64,000 nt of DNA from Peribacillus glennii. Lineage in GTDB: Bacteria > Bacillota > Bacilli > Bacillales > DSM-1321. The stretch's first letter is position 1; each line of letters begins with the position of its first letter. Positions 35,229 to 44,912 of the stretch are shown one piece after another. Position numbers and translations under genes: made by a program. The stretch spans positions 1,302,001 through 1,366,000 of the forward strand of contig NZ_QVTD01000003.1 of assembly GCF_003429105.1 (NCBI RefSeq), read 5' to 3'. The notes under the pieces are model-generated. The model searched no databases and was not told where the DNA came from. It saw nothing but the letters and a program-made list of their open reading frames with translations.

Positions 35229-35323
35229 CCTATCGCCTCCTATTATAGTGTTCGTGACGGGAGGTGATTTCATGCGAAAATGATTTTTTGGGTAGATATT
35301 GAAACTAAATATGAGGCTTTACT

Positions 35324-35347
35324 AAAAAAACCCTGCCAAATTGGCAG
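35324..35347 (-). terminator. Terminator of the 64-aa zinc-ribbon gene
   Basis: CTGCCAA-T-TTGGCAG is followed by GGTTTTTTT on the minus strand. Confidence 0.85.
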
Positions 35348-35369
35348 AGCCATAAAATCCGTGATGTTT

Positions 35370-35564
35370 TTATACGCTAAAGCGGCGTTCACTCTCGTCA
35401 AACAAATCATCAAGCGAGCTCAAGCTTCCATCTTCCTCTACTTGATGGGTATAAATCACGCCATTGTTTAAAGACATTTCAATAAAGCAGTTCCAGCAAT
35501 AATATTGATTCACGCCAATTTTCCCAATATCTTTACTGCTGCAATTCGGGCATTTCATATCCAT
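35370..35564 (-). CDS. Small zinc-ribbon protein (YrzR-like)
   Basis: A 64-aa protein with two Cys pairs, CPNC and CWNC, about 15 residues apart, which should form a zinc ribbon. The C-terminal half is acidic. The gene position, after yrrD, matches a small conserved Bacillus gene; the name YrzR is tentative. GAGGTG stands 8 bp before ATG 35564; an in-frame ATG two codons later is possible. Function unknown. Confidence 0.8.
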   Translation of the reverse strand: MDMKCPNCSSKDIGKIGVNQYYCWNCFIEMSLNNGVIYTHQVEEDGSLSSLDDLFDESERRFSV

Positions 35565-35576
35565 TCCCCGGACACC

Positions 35577-36050
35577 TCACTGATCATAGACAGAAATCAG
35601 GATGGCATCTTTCCCAAGCACCGGCGGGTGTTTCGATTCGACCAGGCGCTTGCCTTCCGTTATTTCAGAGAAAAATCCATCCGTCGTTTCATATGCTACG
35701 ATTGTGCCCATTTTTTCCAGAAAAAATACATCGTGGAGCAGGCCCAGCTCTTCACCAGCCTCAGACATTAGCATTTTTCCGAAGAGAGAATCTGCATTGA
35801 ATAAATAGTGGCCTTCCAGAGGATGGTTATCTGGAGACGCTTCCTCTTTTTCCACAATGATTCCATCCGGACCAAATGACCGGACATCATTCAATGAAAA
35901 GAACAAGTTTTTTTTAAAAAACGCTTTCCTGTGAACGATGATCCCTTCAATCTTTCCTGATTCGGAAAGGCAAATATCGTTGACACTACCTATGCATTGG
36001 CCCCGGCTGGTATATACCCTCAATCCTTTTAACAAAGAAAACGTCCTCAG
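35577..36050 (-). CDS. yrrD: PRC-barrel domain protein YrrD
   Basis: About 157 aa with two PRC-barrel-like halves: LLKGLRVYTSRGQCIGSVND near the start and ADSLFGKMLMSEAGEELGLL later. The best alignment start is a CTG codon at 36050 (then RTFSLLKGL), six bases after GGGGGA; homologues begin MRTFSLLKG from memory. ATG at 36101 and others upstream lack a ribosome binding site, and a TTG at 36035 is the other option. Function unknown; PRC barrels often bind RNA or partner proteins. Confidence 0.78.
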   Translation of the reverse strand: MRTFSLLKGLRVYTSRGQCIGSVNDICLSESGKIEGIIVHRKAFFKKNLFFSLNDVRSFGPDGIIVEKEEASPDNHPLEGHYLFNADSLFGKMLMSEAGEELGLLHDVFFLEKMGTIVAYETTDGFFSEITEGKRLVESKHPPVLGKDAILISVYDQ

Positions 36051-36125
36051 GAGCAGTCCCCCTCTCCGAACGTTAATAGTATAAGGATAAGGGCTTTTCA
36101 TTATGATGAGTAACGATTTCCAATG

Positions 36126-36165
36126 AAAAAAGACGACAGAGCGATCATACATTGGCTGCCGTCTT
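36126..36165 (-). terminator. Terminator of recD2 (minus strand, before yrrD)
   Basis: AAGACGGCAG pairs with CTGTCGTCTT (one mismatch) and is followed by TTTTTTC on the minus strand, beginning at the recD2 stop codon. Confidence 0.75.
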
Positions 36166-38573
36166 TATTTCCCCATAAAATCATAAGGTGTTAAATCTTC
36201 CATGCCGATCATCGGATCCGCCTTAAGCAGCTGTCCCAGATAATCCACTTCCGCATCTTCCTTTACGTTCTCTGTGTTGACAACTTCACCGGAAAGCGAA
36301 TCTCTGAGCTTTTGCAGAAGCGTCGTTTTGCGCCTTTGTTCATTATTTCTCTCCACACCCATGCGGAGTGCTTCTTCTTCCCCGCATAATATTAAAAATT
36401 CTTTGCTTCGGGTGATGGCTGTGTAAATGAGGTTTCTGCGCAGCATCCTGTAATAGCTTTTCACAATCGGCAAGATCACAATCGGAAACTCGCTGCCCTG
36501 CGATTTATGGATCGAGCAGCAATAAGCGTGGGTAATCTGGGACAGATCCTGCCGCAAATAAGTCACTTCGATACCTTCAAAGGATACGATTAATTTGTCC
36601 ACATTATCCGTGTTTTCCTTGGCAAACAAAATAGAGACGACTTCCCCCATGTCCCCGTTGTACACGCTGCTCTCAGGCTGATTCACCAATTGAAGGACCT
36701 TGTCGCCAGTCCGGTAAATAATGTCGCCAAACTTTAATTCCCGCCGTTTTTCATCTTGGTTGCCGTTGAAAACTTCCTGCAGCATCCGGTTCAAATTGTC
36801 AATTCCAGCAGGCCCCTTGTACATTGGGGCAAGCACTTGGATATCCTTCGCCGTATAGCCTTTTTTTCTTGCGTTCTGGACTACCTTTTCGACGACCTGG
36901 GAGATTTGGGCTGTACTGCACCGGATAAAGGAACGGTCCGCCTGCTGTTTTTCAACGTCGGCCGGCAGGCTGCCCCGTTTGATCTCATGCGCCAATTCGA
37001 TAATCGATGATCCGTCTGCCTGCCGGTAAATATGCTCTAAAGCAACAGTTTGAACACAGCCGGAAGCAAGCAAATCCTTCAAAACCTGCCCCGGCCCAAC
37101 AGATGGAAGCTGGTCCTCATCACCGACCAGGATGACCTGGATATGTTCCGGAAGCGCCTTAAACAACTGGTGCGCAAGCCATGTATCTACCATAGACATT
37201 TCATCGATTATTACAATTTTCCCGTTAATCGGATTATCTTCATCATGCGAGAACCCTTCACTGCCATTCCACCCGAGCAGCCGATGGATCGTGACAGCAG
37301 GCAGCCCTGTGGATTCTGCCATCCTTTTCGCAGCACGGCCGGTAGGAGCAGCCAAAATAAAAGGGAATGGGTCATCATCATTTTTATAATCATTGATGTC
37401 CATCGAAACCCCGTGCAACTCGCTATACAATTCGACGATTCCTTTAATGACAGTGGTTTTGCCGGTGCCCGGGCCTCCTGTAAGAATCAGCATCGGGGAC
37501 CCGAGGGCAGTCTGGATGGCTTCTTTTTGTGCCGCTGCGTAATCTACACCAAGCCGTTCTTCCAGTTCCCCGAGCGCCAATAAAAATTCCGATTCAGGGA
37601 ATTGATTTTCATATTCTGTTTGAGCGAGGATCCGGTTGATATTGGTGACAATCCCTTTTTCAGAAAAATAAAGCGACGGAAGGTAAACCCTTCTTTCTTC
37701 CACAATCACTTTTCCCTCTTCGCCAAGCTTGATGATTTCATCGGAAATTTCACCAAATTCAATGCGGTCCCGTTTATTTTCCTCAAGCAGCTTTTTCACG
37801 CTTTCCAGAAGCTGGTCTGCCTCCAAATAGACATTCCCTTCTTGAAGAGATTGCGTTTCCAGGGTATACAGGCAGGCAGCCTTGATGCGGTCTGGGTGGC
37901 TGCCGCTGATTCCCAGCTGGTATCCAAGCTCATCGGCGCGGCCGAATCCGATTCCCTCAATGTCTTCAACTAGCTTATAAGGATTCGCCTGGACGACCGA
38001 AATCGTATCTTGTTTGTATACCTGATAGATCTTCATGGACAATTGTGGCCCAAACCCATATTGATTCAGCGAAATCATGACCTGTTCCAGGCCCTGGTGT
38101 TCAATGAGGGTATCATACAAACTCTTAGCCTTTTCAGGCGATAGCTTGGGGACACTGTCCAAAAGGGAAGGCTGCTCCAGAATTTTTGAAATGGCATTCT
38201 CTCCGAGCGTCTCAACGATCACCTCGGCCGTTTTCTTTCCGATTCCTTTGAAAAGGTCACTGGACAGGTAGCTGGCGATCCCGTCCTTTGACTGCGGCAT
38301 GTCCTTTCGAAAGTGTTCTACATGGAACTGCAGCCCAAAACGGGGATGATCCTTCATCTGGCCGAAAAAGACGTAGGTCTCATGCTCATGGATGCGAGGG
38401 AAGTAGCCTGTCACAACAGCTTCATTTTCATGATATTCGACATTGGTTTCATCGAGACGGATTCGGACAACCGAGTACATATTTTGCTCATTATGGAAAA
38501 TCGTGACCAAATGTCTGCCTTTCATAAATGATTTCTCTTCTGCAAACAAATCCATGGAATTCTGTTGAACCAA
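36165..38573 (-). CDS. recD2: RecD2 (RecD-like) DNA helicase
   Basis: An 802-aa SF1B 5'-3' helicase that acts without RecBC, in mismatch and replication-fork repair. An N-terminal OB and helix-hairpin-helix part (LFKGIGKKTAEVIVETLG, IEGIGFGRADEL) precedes helicase motifs: Walker A LTGGPGTGKTTVIKG, motif II VIIDEMSMVD, and C-terminal YTAITRSKEF. The start is TTG at 38573 after GGAGGGAAGAGTT; the next ATG (38555) is farther from any ribosome binding site. B. subtilis name is yrrC. Confidence 0.95.
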   Translation of the reverse strand: MVQQNSMDLFAEEKSFMKGRHLVTIFHNEQNMYSVVRIRLDETNVEYHENEAVVTGYFPRIHEHETYVFFGQMKDHPRFGLQFHVEHFRKDMPQSKDGIASYLSSDLFKGIGKKTAEVIVETLGENAISKILEQPSLLDSVPKLSPEKAKSLYDTLIEHQGLEQVMISLNQYGFGPQLSMKIYQVYKQDTISVVQANPYKLVEDIEGIGFGRADELGYQLGISGSHPDRIKAACLYTLETQSLQEGNVYLEADQLLESVKKLLEENKRDRIEFGEISDEIIKLGEEGKVIVEERRVYLPSLYFSEKGIVTNINRILAQTEYENQFPESEFLLALGELEERLGVDYAAAQKEAIQTALGSPMLILTGGPGTGKTTVIKGIVELYSELHGVSMDINDYKNDDDPFPFILAAPTGRAAKRMAESTGLPAVTIHRLLGWNGSEGFSHDEDNPINGKIVIIDEMSMVDTWLAHQLFKALPEHIQVILVGDEDQLPSVGPGQVLKDLLASGCVQTVALEHIYRQADGSSIIELAHEIKRGSLPADVEKQQADRSFIRCSTAQISQVVEKVVQNARKKGYTAKDIQVLAPMYKGPAGIDNLNRMLQEVFNGNQDEKRRELKFGDIIYRTGDKVLQLVNQPESSVYNGDMGEVVSILFAKENTDNVDKLIVSFEGIEVTYLRQDLSQITHAYCCSIHKSQGSEFPIVILPIVKSYYRMLRRNLIYTAITRSKEFLILCGEEEALRMGVERNNEQRRKTTLLQKLRDSLSGEVVNTENVKEDAEVDYLGQLLKADPMIGMEDLTPYDFMGK

Positions 38574-38663
38574 AACTCTTCCCTCCTTTCGTTTAGGGCT
38601 CGCGTTTCAAAAACATTGTAAAGCTGGTTTCGCGTAAATCATTGTGTTTTCCGCTTAATTATT

Positions 38664-38714
38664 AAAATTTTTCGCTTAATAAGAATTCTTGGTAAATGAT
38701 CAAAATTTTTCGCT
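38664..38714. repeat. Short direct repeat upstream of recD2
   Basis: AAAATTTTTCGCT occurs at 38664-38676 and again at 38702-38714, with CTTGGTAA following each. A third, partial unit (TTTTCCGCTTAATTA) precedes them. This lies in the 194-bp gap between the TPR gene and recD2. Confidence 0.5.
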
Positions 38715-38767
38715 CTGGTTATTCGCTGGGTCCTCTTGGTAATGGTAAACATTTTTTTAGTATGACT

Positions 38768-39433
38768 CTAGCCCTGCGCTAACAAGTCCTCCATCAATCT
38801 TTTGCCGTTCGCTGCAAGCATATGGTCCGGCTGGGCCTGTAATGCTTTTTCAAAAAATTCCAGGGCAGCCCGCGAATCTTCCAGATGACCTGCATAGGCT
38901 ACACCAAGATTATAATAAGCATCCGAGTGTCCCGGATCCTTTTCGACAACTATGAACAACTCTTTGACCAATTCATCATACAGCTCAGAATTTGCGAGGC
39001 ATAGCGCATATTGGAACCGCGCATCCACATCGTCCGGATTCAATTCGACACTTCTTTGCAGGTAAGGCATCGCGAATTTAGGCTGGTCCAGCTGCATTAA
39101 CGTCAAACCCAGCATGAAATACGAATCACTGTTTTCAAGGCCGCAGCGTATTGCTTTTTCAAACATATCCTTAGCCTCGATCATTTTTTCGGCATCAAAA
39201 TATAGGTTCCCAAGCGAATAATAGGCGGCAGCCGCATTTTCATCGAGCTCGATTGCCTTTTTAAAAAAATTGACGGCTTTGTCAAGCTCCCCTACAGCTG
39301 TCAATACATTCCCGAAATTAATATAGGCTACCGGTTCACCCGGATTTTCTTCAATCGCCTCTGAAAATACTTTCACTGCTTCTTCGTATTTTCCTTCTTG
39401 CATATATTGGATTCCTTGCTGGTTTTTGTCCAT
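38768..39433 (-). CDS. yrrB: TPR-repeat protein (YrrB)
   Basis: About 221 aa made almost wholly of tetratricopeptide repeats; six units are visible, each with the usual Gly/Ala/Pro pattern (GKYEEAVKVFSEAIEENPGE is the first). TPR proteins mediate protein contacts; the partner is unknown. It lies between mnmA and recD2 as in B. subtilis. Start set at ATG 39433 because the GTG three codons upstream overlaps the likely Shine-Dalgarno. Confidence 0.9.
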   Translation of the reverse strand: MDKNQQGIQYMQEGKYEEAVKVFSEAIEENPGEPVAYINFGNVLTAVGELDKAVNFFKKAIELDENAAAAYYSLGNLYFDAEKMIEAKDMFEKAIRCGLENSDSYFMLGLTLMQLDQPKFAMPYLQRSVELNPDDVDARFQYALCLANSELYDELVKELFIVVEKDPGHSDAYYNLGVAYAGHLEDSRAALEFFEKALQAQPDHMLAANGKRLMEDLLAQG

Positions 39434-39487
39434 TACACTCACGCTCCATTTTTTCTACAGAAAAGTATACCACATGTTTTCCCGCAG

Positions 39488-39527
39488 GAAAAAGAGGCTC
39501 ACCCTTTCTTTAAGGGCCAGCCTCTTT
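39488..39527 (-). terminator. Terminator between mnmA and yrrB
   Basis: AAAGAGGCT pairs with AGCCTCTTT, with an inner CCCTT/AAGGG arm, and a T-run follows on the minus strand. Confidence 0.85.
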
Positions 39528-39531
39528 TCGA

Positions 39532-40659
<1,128 letters not shown>

Positions 40660-40693
40660 TCAATCTATTTATTTCAAGTCTTTTTTTCGACTA

Positions 40694-41836
40694 TTATTTC
40701 ACAAGCCTGTTTACGATTTTAACCGTTTCTAGCCCGGCTTGTCTTATTTCCTGCTCAGTATTGTTCAAACCAAAGCTGAAACGGATGGAATTTTTGGTCC
40801 TCTCAGAATCCTTGCCGTACATCGCCACAAGCACATGGGACGGGTCGATGGAGCCGGCAGTGCATGCAGAACCGCTTGACACGTTGATTCCCGCTAAATC
40901 CAAATTCACAAGCATCTGTTCCACATTCGTACCTGGGAAGCTGATATTGATTACGTGGGGAAGTGATCCATCTAGCTTACCATTTAATTCATGCGGGATG
41001 TTTGCCTCCTCGAAAACAGATAGCAAGATTTGTTTGAATCCGCGGTATTTCTCGGCTTTTTCCTCCATGGAATTCTGGGAGATTTTCACGGCTTCGGCAA
41101 ATCCGGCAATTGCGGGGACACTTTCCGTACCTGCCCTGCGTTTGCGTTCCTGCTCTCCCCCATGAAGATGTGGCTGATGTTTAATTCCCTCTTTAACATA
41201 CAAAAAGCCGATTCCTTTAGGCCCGTTTATTTTATGGGCCGAGACGGATAAAAGATCAATGGCCAGTTCTTTCACATCAATTTTTACCAGCCCGTATGCC
41301 TGTACCGCATCTGTATGGAAAAAAGCCTGGTGCTCCTTAAGCATTTGCCCGATTTCCCGTATGGGCTGGAGTGTTCCGACTTCATTATTTCCGTACATGA
41401 TCGAAACAAGGATTGTATCTTCCCTGAGTGAATCTTTTAACTCATCCAGCGATATCATCCCCTGTTCATCAACAGGCAAATAAGTGACCTCAAAACCCTC
41501 CTTCTCGAGAAAATGGCAAGTATGAAGGACAGCATGATGTTCAATTTCAGTAGTGATAATGTGTTTTCCGCGATTCTGATAAGAATTGGCAATGCCGATC
41601 AGGGCAGTGTTATCCGCTTCCGTTCCGCCGCTTGTGAATATGATTTCGTTCCGCTGCGCATTAATGCTGCCTGCAATCAGCAGCCGGGATTCATCCAGAA
41701 TATGCCTCGCCTCCCGGCCGAATGAATGGATGCTGGACGGATTTCCGAAATTCTGCTGCATCACTTCCATCATCTTTTCGATGACCTCCGGATGCATCGG
41801 TGATGTCGCAGCATGATCTAAATAAATACGTTCCAT
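40694..41836 (-). CDS. iscS: Cysteine desulfurase (YrvO type, partner of MnmA)
   Basis: A 380-aa PLP enzyme of the NifS/IscS family that takes sulfur from cysteine. PLP Lys is in SAHKINGPKG, a His in IEHHAVLHTC, and the catalytic Cys in SSGSACTAGS. Context with mnmA and cymR matches B. subtilis yrvO, which supplies sulfur for tRNA 2-thiouridine. A 41.9-kb repeat element separates it from cymR. Confidence 0.95.
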   Translation of the reverse strand: MERIYLDHAATSPMHPEVIEKMMEVMQQNFGNPSSIHSFGREARHILDESRLLIAGSINAQRNEIIFTSGGTEADNTALIGIANSYQNRGKHIITTEIEHHAVLHTCHFLEKEGFEVTYLPVDEQGMISLDELKDSLREDTILVSIMYGNNEVGTLQPIREIGQMLKEHQAFFHTDAVQAYGLVKIDVKELAIDLLSVSAHKINGPKGIGFLYVKEGIKHQPHLHGGEQERKRRAGTESVPAIAGFAEAVKISQNSMEEKAEKYRGFKQILLSVFEEANIPHELNGKLDGSLPHVINISFPGTNVEQMLVNLDLAGINVSSGSACTAGSIDPSHVLVAMYGKDSERTKNSIRFSFGLNNTEQEIRQAGLETVKIVNRLVK

Positions 41837-41877
41837 AATTTCGCCTCCAGTTAAAAGCGCAAGCTCCCTTTTATAAC

Positions 41878-42053
41878 GAACGTCGACTTACTTCTGTCAC
41901 GTCCTGTGGCAAACGTCGACGTCAGAACACGGAATGCTTCGAAGAAAGACTTCGCAGCCAAAAAATTCTTTGATTTTTTGGAGACATCCTCGAAAAGCTA
42001 CCGCTTCCCTTCGTGCGATGTCGCTCACGAAGCGTTCCTTGTCCTGTGCAAGC
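41878..42053. repeat. Dispersed non-coding repeat, copy A
   Basis: The stretch between cymR and the cysteine desulfurase gene begins AACGTCGACTTACTTCTG, continues CACGTCCTGTGGCAAACGTC, then ACTTCGCAGCCAAAAAATTC with a T-rich hairpin, and ends TTGTCCTGTGCAAGCC. The first 55 bp match copy C (28.4 kb); the part from CCTGTGGCA to ATTTTTTGG matches copy B (26.6 kb, inverted). It contains several short inverted repeats and no gene. It interrupts what is a close pair in B. subtilis. Confidence 0.7.
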
Positions 42054-42056
42054 CAA

Positions 42057-42476
42057 TCAAATATAGTACATATAGTCTTCGGTTTTGCCGGTATCTTTAT
42101 AATTGGCCAAGTCTTCCAGCGTTGTATTATCAAGGACGTCTTTAACCGCATCACGGATCCTGATCCACAGCTGGCGTTTCACAGGCTCTTCATCCTCAAT
42201 TCCTTCAACGGGTGAAATCGGTCCCTCCAGGACACGGATGATATCTCCGGAAGTAATATTGGCCGGATCCTTGGCAAGAATATACCCTCCGTATGCACCG
42301 CGAATGCTCTTTACCAGTCCCGCATTTCGCAGCGGCGCAATCAGCTGCTCTAAATAATGCTCGGATAAATCATGGATCTGCGCAATCGTTTTTAATGAAG
42401 TCGGGCCTTCCCCATGCTTTTTGGCAAGCTCGATCATGATGGTTAAACCATAACGTCCTTTGGTTGAAATTTTCAT
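42057..42476 (-). CDS. cymR: CymR, Rrf2-type repressor of cysteine metabolism
   Basis: A 139-aa Rrf2 family regulator. MKISTKGRYGLTIMIELA is the DNA-binding N-terminus, with the winged helix through IRGAYGGYILAK. In Bacillus it represses sulfur-uptake and cysteine genes in complex with CysK. The sequence has no Cys residue, so it cannot hold an iron-sulfur cluster as many Rrf2 proteins do. Start at 42476 after GAGGTG. Its targets in this window may have included the now reduced mtnN operon. Confidence 0.95.
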   Translation of the reverse strand: MKISTKGRYGLTIMIELAKKHGEGPTSLKTIAQIHDLSEHYLEQLIAPLRNAGLVKSIRGAYGGYILAKDPANITSGDIIRVLEGPISPVEGIEDEEPVKRQLWIRIRDAVKDVLDNTTLEDLANYKDTGKTEDYMYYI

Positions 42477-42540
42477 TATCATACACCTCGAATTTTTCCA
42501 GCTTTACCTATAAATGAACTAAGTTATTATAAACCTTTAA

Positions 42541-42549
42541 ATTATAGCA
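42541..42549 (-). promoter_or_regulatory. Extended -10 promoter element of cymR
   Basis: On the minus strand TGCTATAAT (TG-n-TATAAT) lies 65 bp before the cymR start. No good -35 is visible, as is usual for extended -10 promoters. Confidence 0.6.
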
Positions 42550-42658
42550 TATACTTACGCACCTTGCATTGCTGCTAATCCAGACGAGTTGTTTCCTCGC
42601 TTTTTCCTGCTAAATAGTTTACTTTTATTATACAATAACACACTTTGGAGAGATGTTT

Positions 42659-43948
42659 ATGTCCATCAAACCACTGGCTTTCAGAATGAGGCCTCGCACC
42701 ATTGATGAAATCATCGGGCAGGAGCATCTGGTCGGCGAAGGAAAAATCATTTATCGGATGGTAAAAGCCAAGCAGCTTTCGTCGATGATTTTATACGGGC
42801 CGCCCGGCATCGGCAAAACCTCCATAGCGAGCGCGATTGCCGGAAGTACCCAATTTGCCTTCCGGACGCTGAACGCGGTTACAAATAATAAAAAGGATAT
42901 GGAAATAGTGGCCCAGGAAGCAAAGATGTCGGGGAAAGTGATCCTGCTTCTGGATGAGGTACACCGGCTCGATAAGGCAAAACAGGATTTTCTCCTGCCT
43001 TATCTTGAAAACGGCATGATTACGTTAATCGGTGCGACCACAAGCAATCCATACCACGCAATTAACCCGGCCATCCGGAGCCGCTGCCAAATATTCGAAC
43101 TGAAGCCATTAGAACCGGGAGATATGTCCAAGGCACTGGAGAGGGCGCTTCACGACAAAGAACGTGGCCTGGGCAAATATAAAACAAACGTCACTGAGGA
43201 AGCGATCATGCATCTGGCATCGGCAGCAAACGGAGATGTGAGGAGCGCCTTAAACGCCCTCGAGCTTGCCGTCATTTCCACTGAACCGGATGAGGAAGGC
43301 ATTATTGATGTCAATTTAGCCACTGCGGAAGAATGCATCCAAAAAAAGAGTTTCTCACATGACAAAGACGGCGATGCCCATTATGATGTGCTGTCCGCAT
43401 TCCAAAAGTCAATCCGCGGCAGTGACGTGAATGCGGCCCTGCATTATCTTGGACGCTTGATTGAAGCCGGCGATCTGGTCAGCATCGCACGCAGGCTGAT
43501 CGTGATCGCTTACGAAGATATCGGGCTTGCGAATCCGCAGGCCGGACCGCGTGCACTCGCCGCGGTGGAAGCCGCCGAACGGCTTGGCTTTCCGGAAGCC
43601 AGAATCCCGCTGGCAAGCGCAGTGGTGGAACTGTGCCTGTCTCCTAAATCAAACTCCGCCTATAAGGCGCTGGATGAAGCCATTGCAGATATCCGCTCAG
43701 GCAAAAGCGGCGACATCCCTGATCACCTTAAGGATGCCCATTATAAAGGAGCAAAAGAACTGGGCCGCGGCATCGATTACCTCTACCCGCATGACTATGA
43801 AAATGGGTGGGTGAAGCAGCAATACCTCCCCGATAAACTGAAAAATAAAAAGTACTACCAACCGAAAAAGACCGGCAAATTCGAACAGGCACTGGCCGCC
43901 GTCTATGAAAAAATTGAAACCCCAGAGTCTGGTTCCAGGAGGAAGTAG
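42659..43948 (+). CDS. rarA: Replication-associated recombination protein RarA (AAA ATPase)
   Basis: A 429-aa MgsA/RarA clamp-loader-like ATPase that acts at stalled replication forks. Walker A is ILYGPPGIGKTSIA, Walker B ILLLDEVHRLDK, sensor region IGATTSNPYHAIN and arginine-finger region NPAIRSRCQIFEL. The C-terminal tetramerisation part has YEDIGLANPQAG. Start at 42659, six bases after GGAGAG; ATG 42653 touches the ribosome binding site. Divergent from cymR. It marks the left edge of the accessory block. Confidence 0.96.
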   Translation: MSIKPLAFRMRPRTIDEIIGQEHLVGEGKIIYRMVKAKQLSSMILYGPPGIGKTSIASAIAGSTQFAFRTLNAVTNNKKDMEIVAQEAKMSGKVILLLDEVHRLDKAKQDFLLPYLENGMITLIGATTSNPYHAINPAIRSRCQIFELKPLEPGDMSKALERALHDKERGLGKYKTNVTEEAIMHLASAANGDVRSALNALELAVISTEPDEEGIIDVNLATAEECIQKKSFSHDKDGDAHYDVLSAFQKSIRGSDVNAALHYLGRLIEAGDLVSIARRLIVIAYEDIGLANPQAGPRALAAVEAAERLGFPEARIPLASAVVELCLSPKSNSAYKALDEAIADIRSGKSGDIPDHLKDAHYKGAKELGRGIDYLYPHDYENGWVKQQYLPDKLKNKKYYQPKKTGKFEQALAAVYEKIETPESGSRRK

Positions 43949-43973
43949 GCTCGGGGGCTTTATATTATCTCAA

Positions 43974-44912
43974 CTATGCAGTTATATCCCTCTTCACAAA
44001 TGCCAGGAAAGAAATAACATGGAAAATCACAAAGTAAACCAAAAGCATGATTACGGAAAACGTAAGGGTCATTCCCTCCACCATTGGTACCGTTTCAAAA
44101 TATTGATTAAGGTCGACATTTGCAAACAATAAGAATTTAGCCCAGTCAAATTTGGCCGCAAGTAATGCCGTAACCGTCGACCCTGATAATAAAAGGAAAA
44201 TGGAAATCCCTATCGCCAGTGAGCTGTTTCTGAAGGCTGCGGAAATCATGAATGCCATCGTCGTGAACATCAATAAACCGACAGAGGATAATAAATAATA
44301 CGCGACTAAATGTATTACCTGGTTTTTTTCAACCACTTCGCCATCCACATAGGCAAGGTAAGGTGAAGGATCGCTGATACCGAAGAATGCCGCGCCAACC
44401 ACAAAACTTAAGAAAAACAGCAGCGAAAGCATCATGAAGGAAAAAAGAATCACGACCACATATTTGCTCAAAAGGATTTTCACCCTGCTGATCGGCCTGA
44501 TCAATAACAGTTTGATTGTCCCCCAGCTAAACTCACTGGCAATCATTCCGGCCGCTACAATAATGGTGAAAAGGGCAATAATATCAATCACAAAAGACAT
44601 ATCTGACAGAAAGGACCAGACTGAGTAATCCTCTGTGGGAGGCATATTATGCTCGATCCGATAACTATTTATGGCGATTTCTTTTTTGATCATTTCTTTG
44701 TTTTGTTCACCAGGTACAGATTCAATGCCTTCTTCCATTTGCCTATTTTGCTCAGAAAGATCCTTTTTCCAATTTTGATTTGAAGCCTGTTCATAATCCG
44801 ATGTCGAAATGATAATGGCAGCAGCCAATACAATCAGCACCACTATACCGACCATAATATAAGTAGCTTTTCTTTTGAAAATCTTGATCCACTCATTCAC
44901 GGCCAGTCCCAT
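43974..44912 (-). CDS. ABC-2 type transporter permease
   Basis: A 312-aa membrane protein with about six hydrophobic segments. The first helix (about residues 17-36) is followed by a large charged outer loop, then five clustered helices, a layout of ABC-2 permeases of the YhaP/BcrB type. SEFSWGTIKLLLIRPISRVK is the cytosolic coupling loop. It overlaps the ATPase gene stop by one base, so they form one exporter. Substrate unknown; similar pairs give peptide antibiotic resistance or export. Confidence 0.9.
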   Translation of the reverse strand: MGLAVNEWIKIFKRKATYIMVGIVVLIVLAAAIIISTSDYEQASNQNWKKDLSEQNRQMEEGIESVPGEQNKEMIKKEIAINSYRIEHNMPPTEDYSVWSFLSDMSFVIDIIALFTIIVAAGMIASEFSWGTIKLLLIRPISRVKILLSKYVVVILFSFMMLSLLFFLSFVVGAAFFGISDPSPYLAYVDGEVVEKNQVIHLVAYYLLSSVGLLMFTTMAFMISAAFRNSSLAIGISIFLLLSGSTVTALLAAKFDWAKFLLFANVDLNQYFETVPMVEGMTLTFSVIMLLVYFVIFHVISFLAFVKRDITA

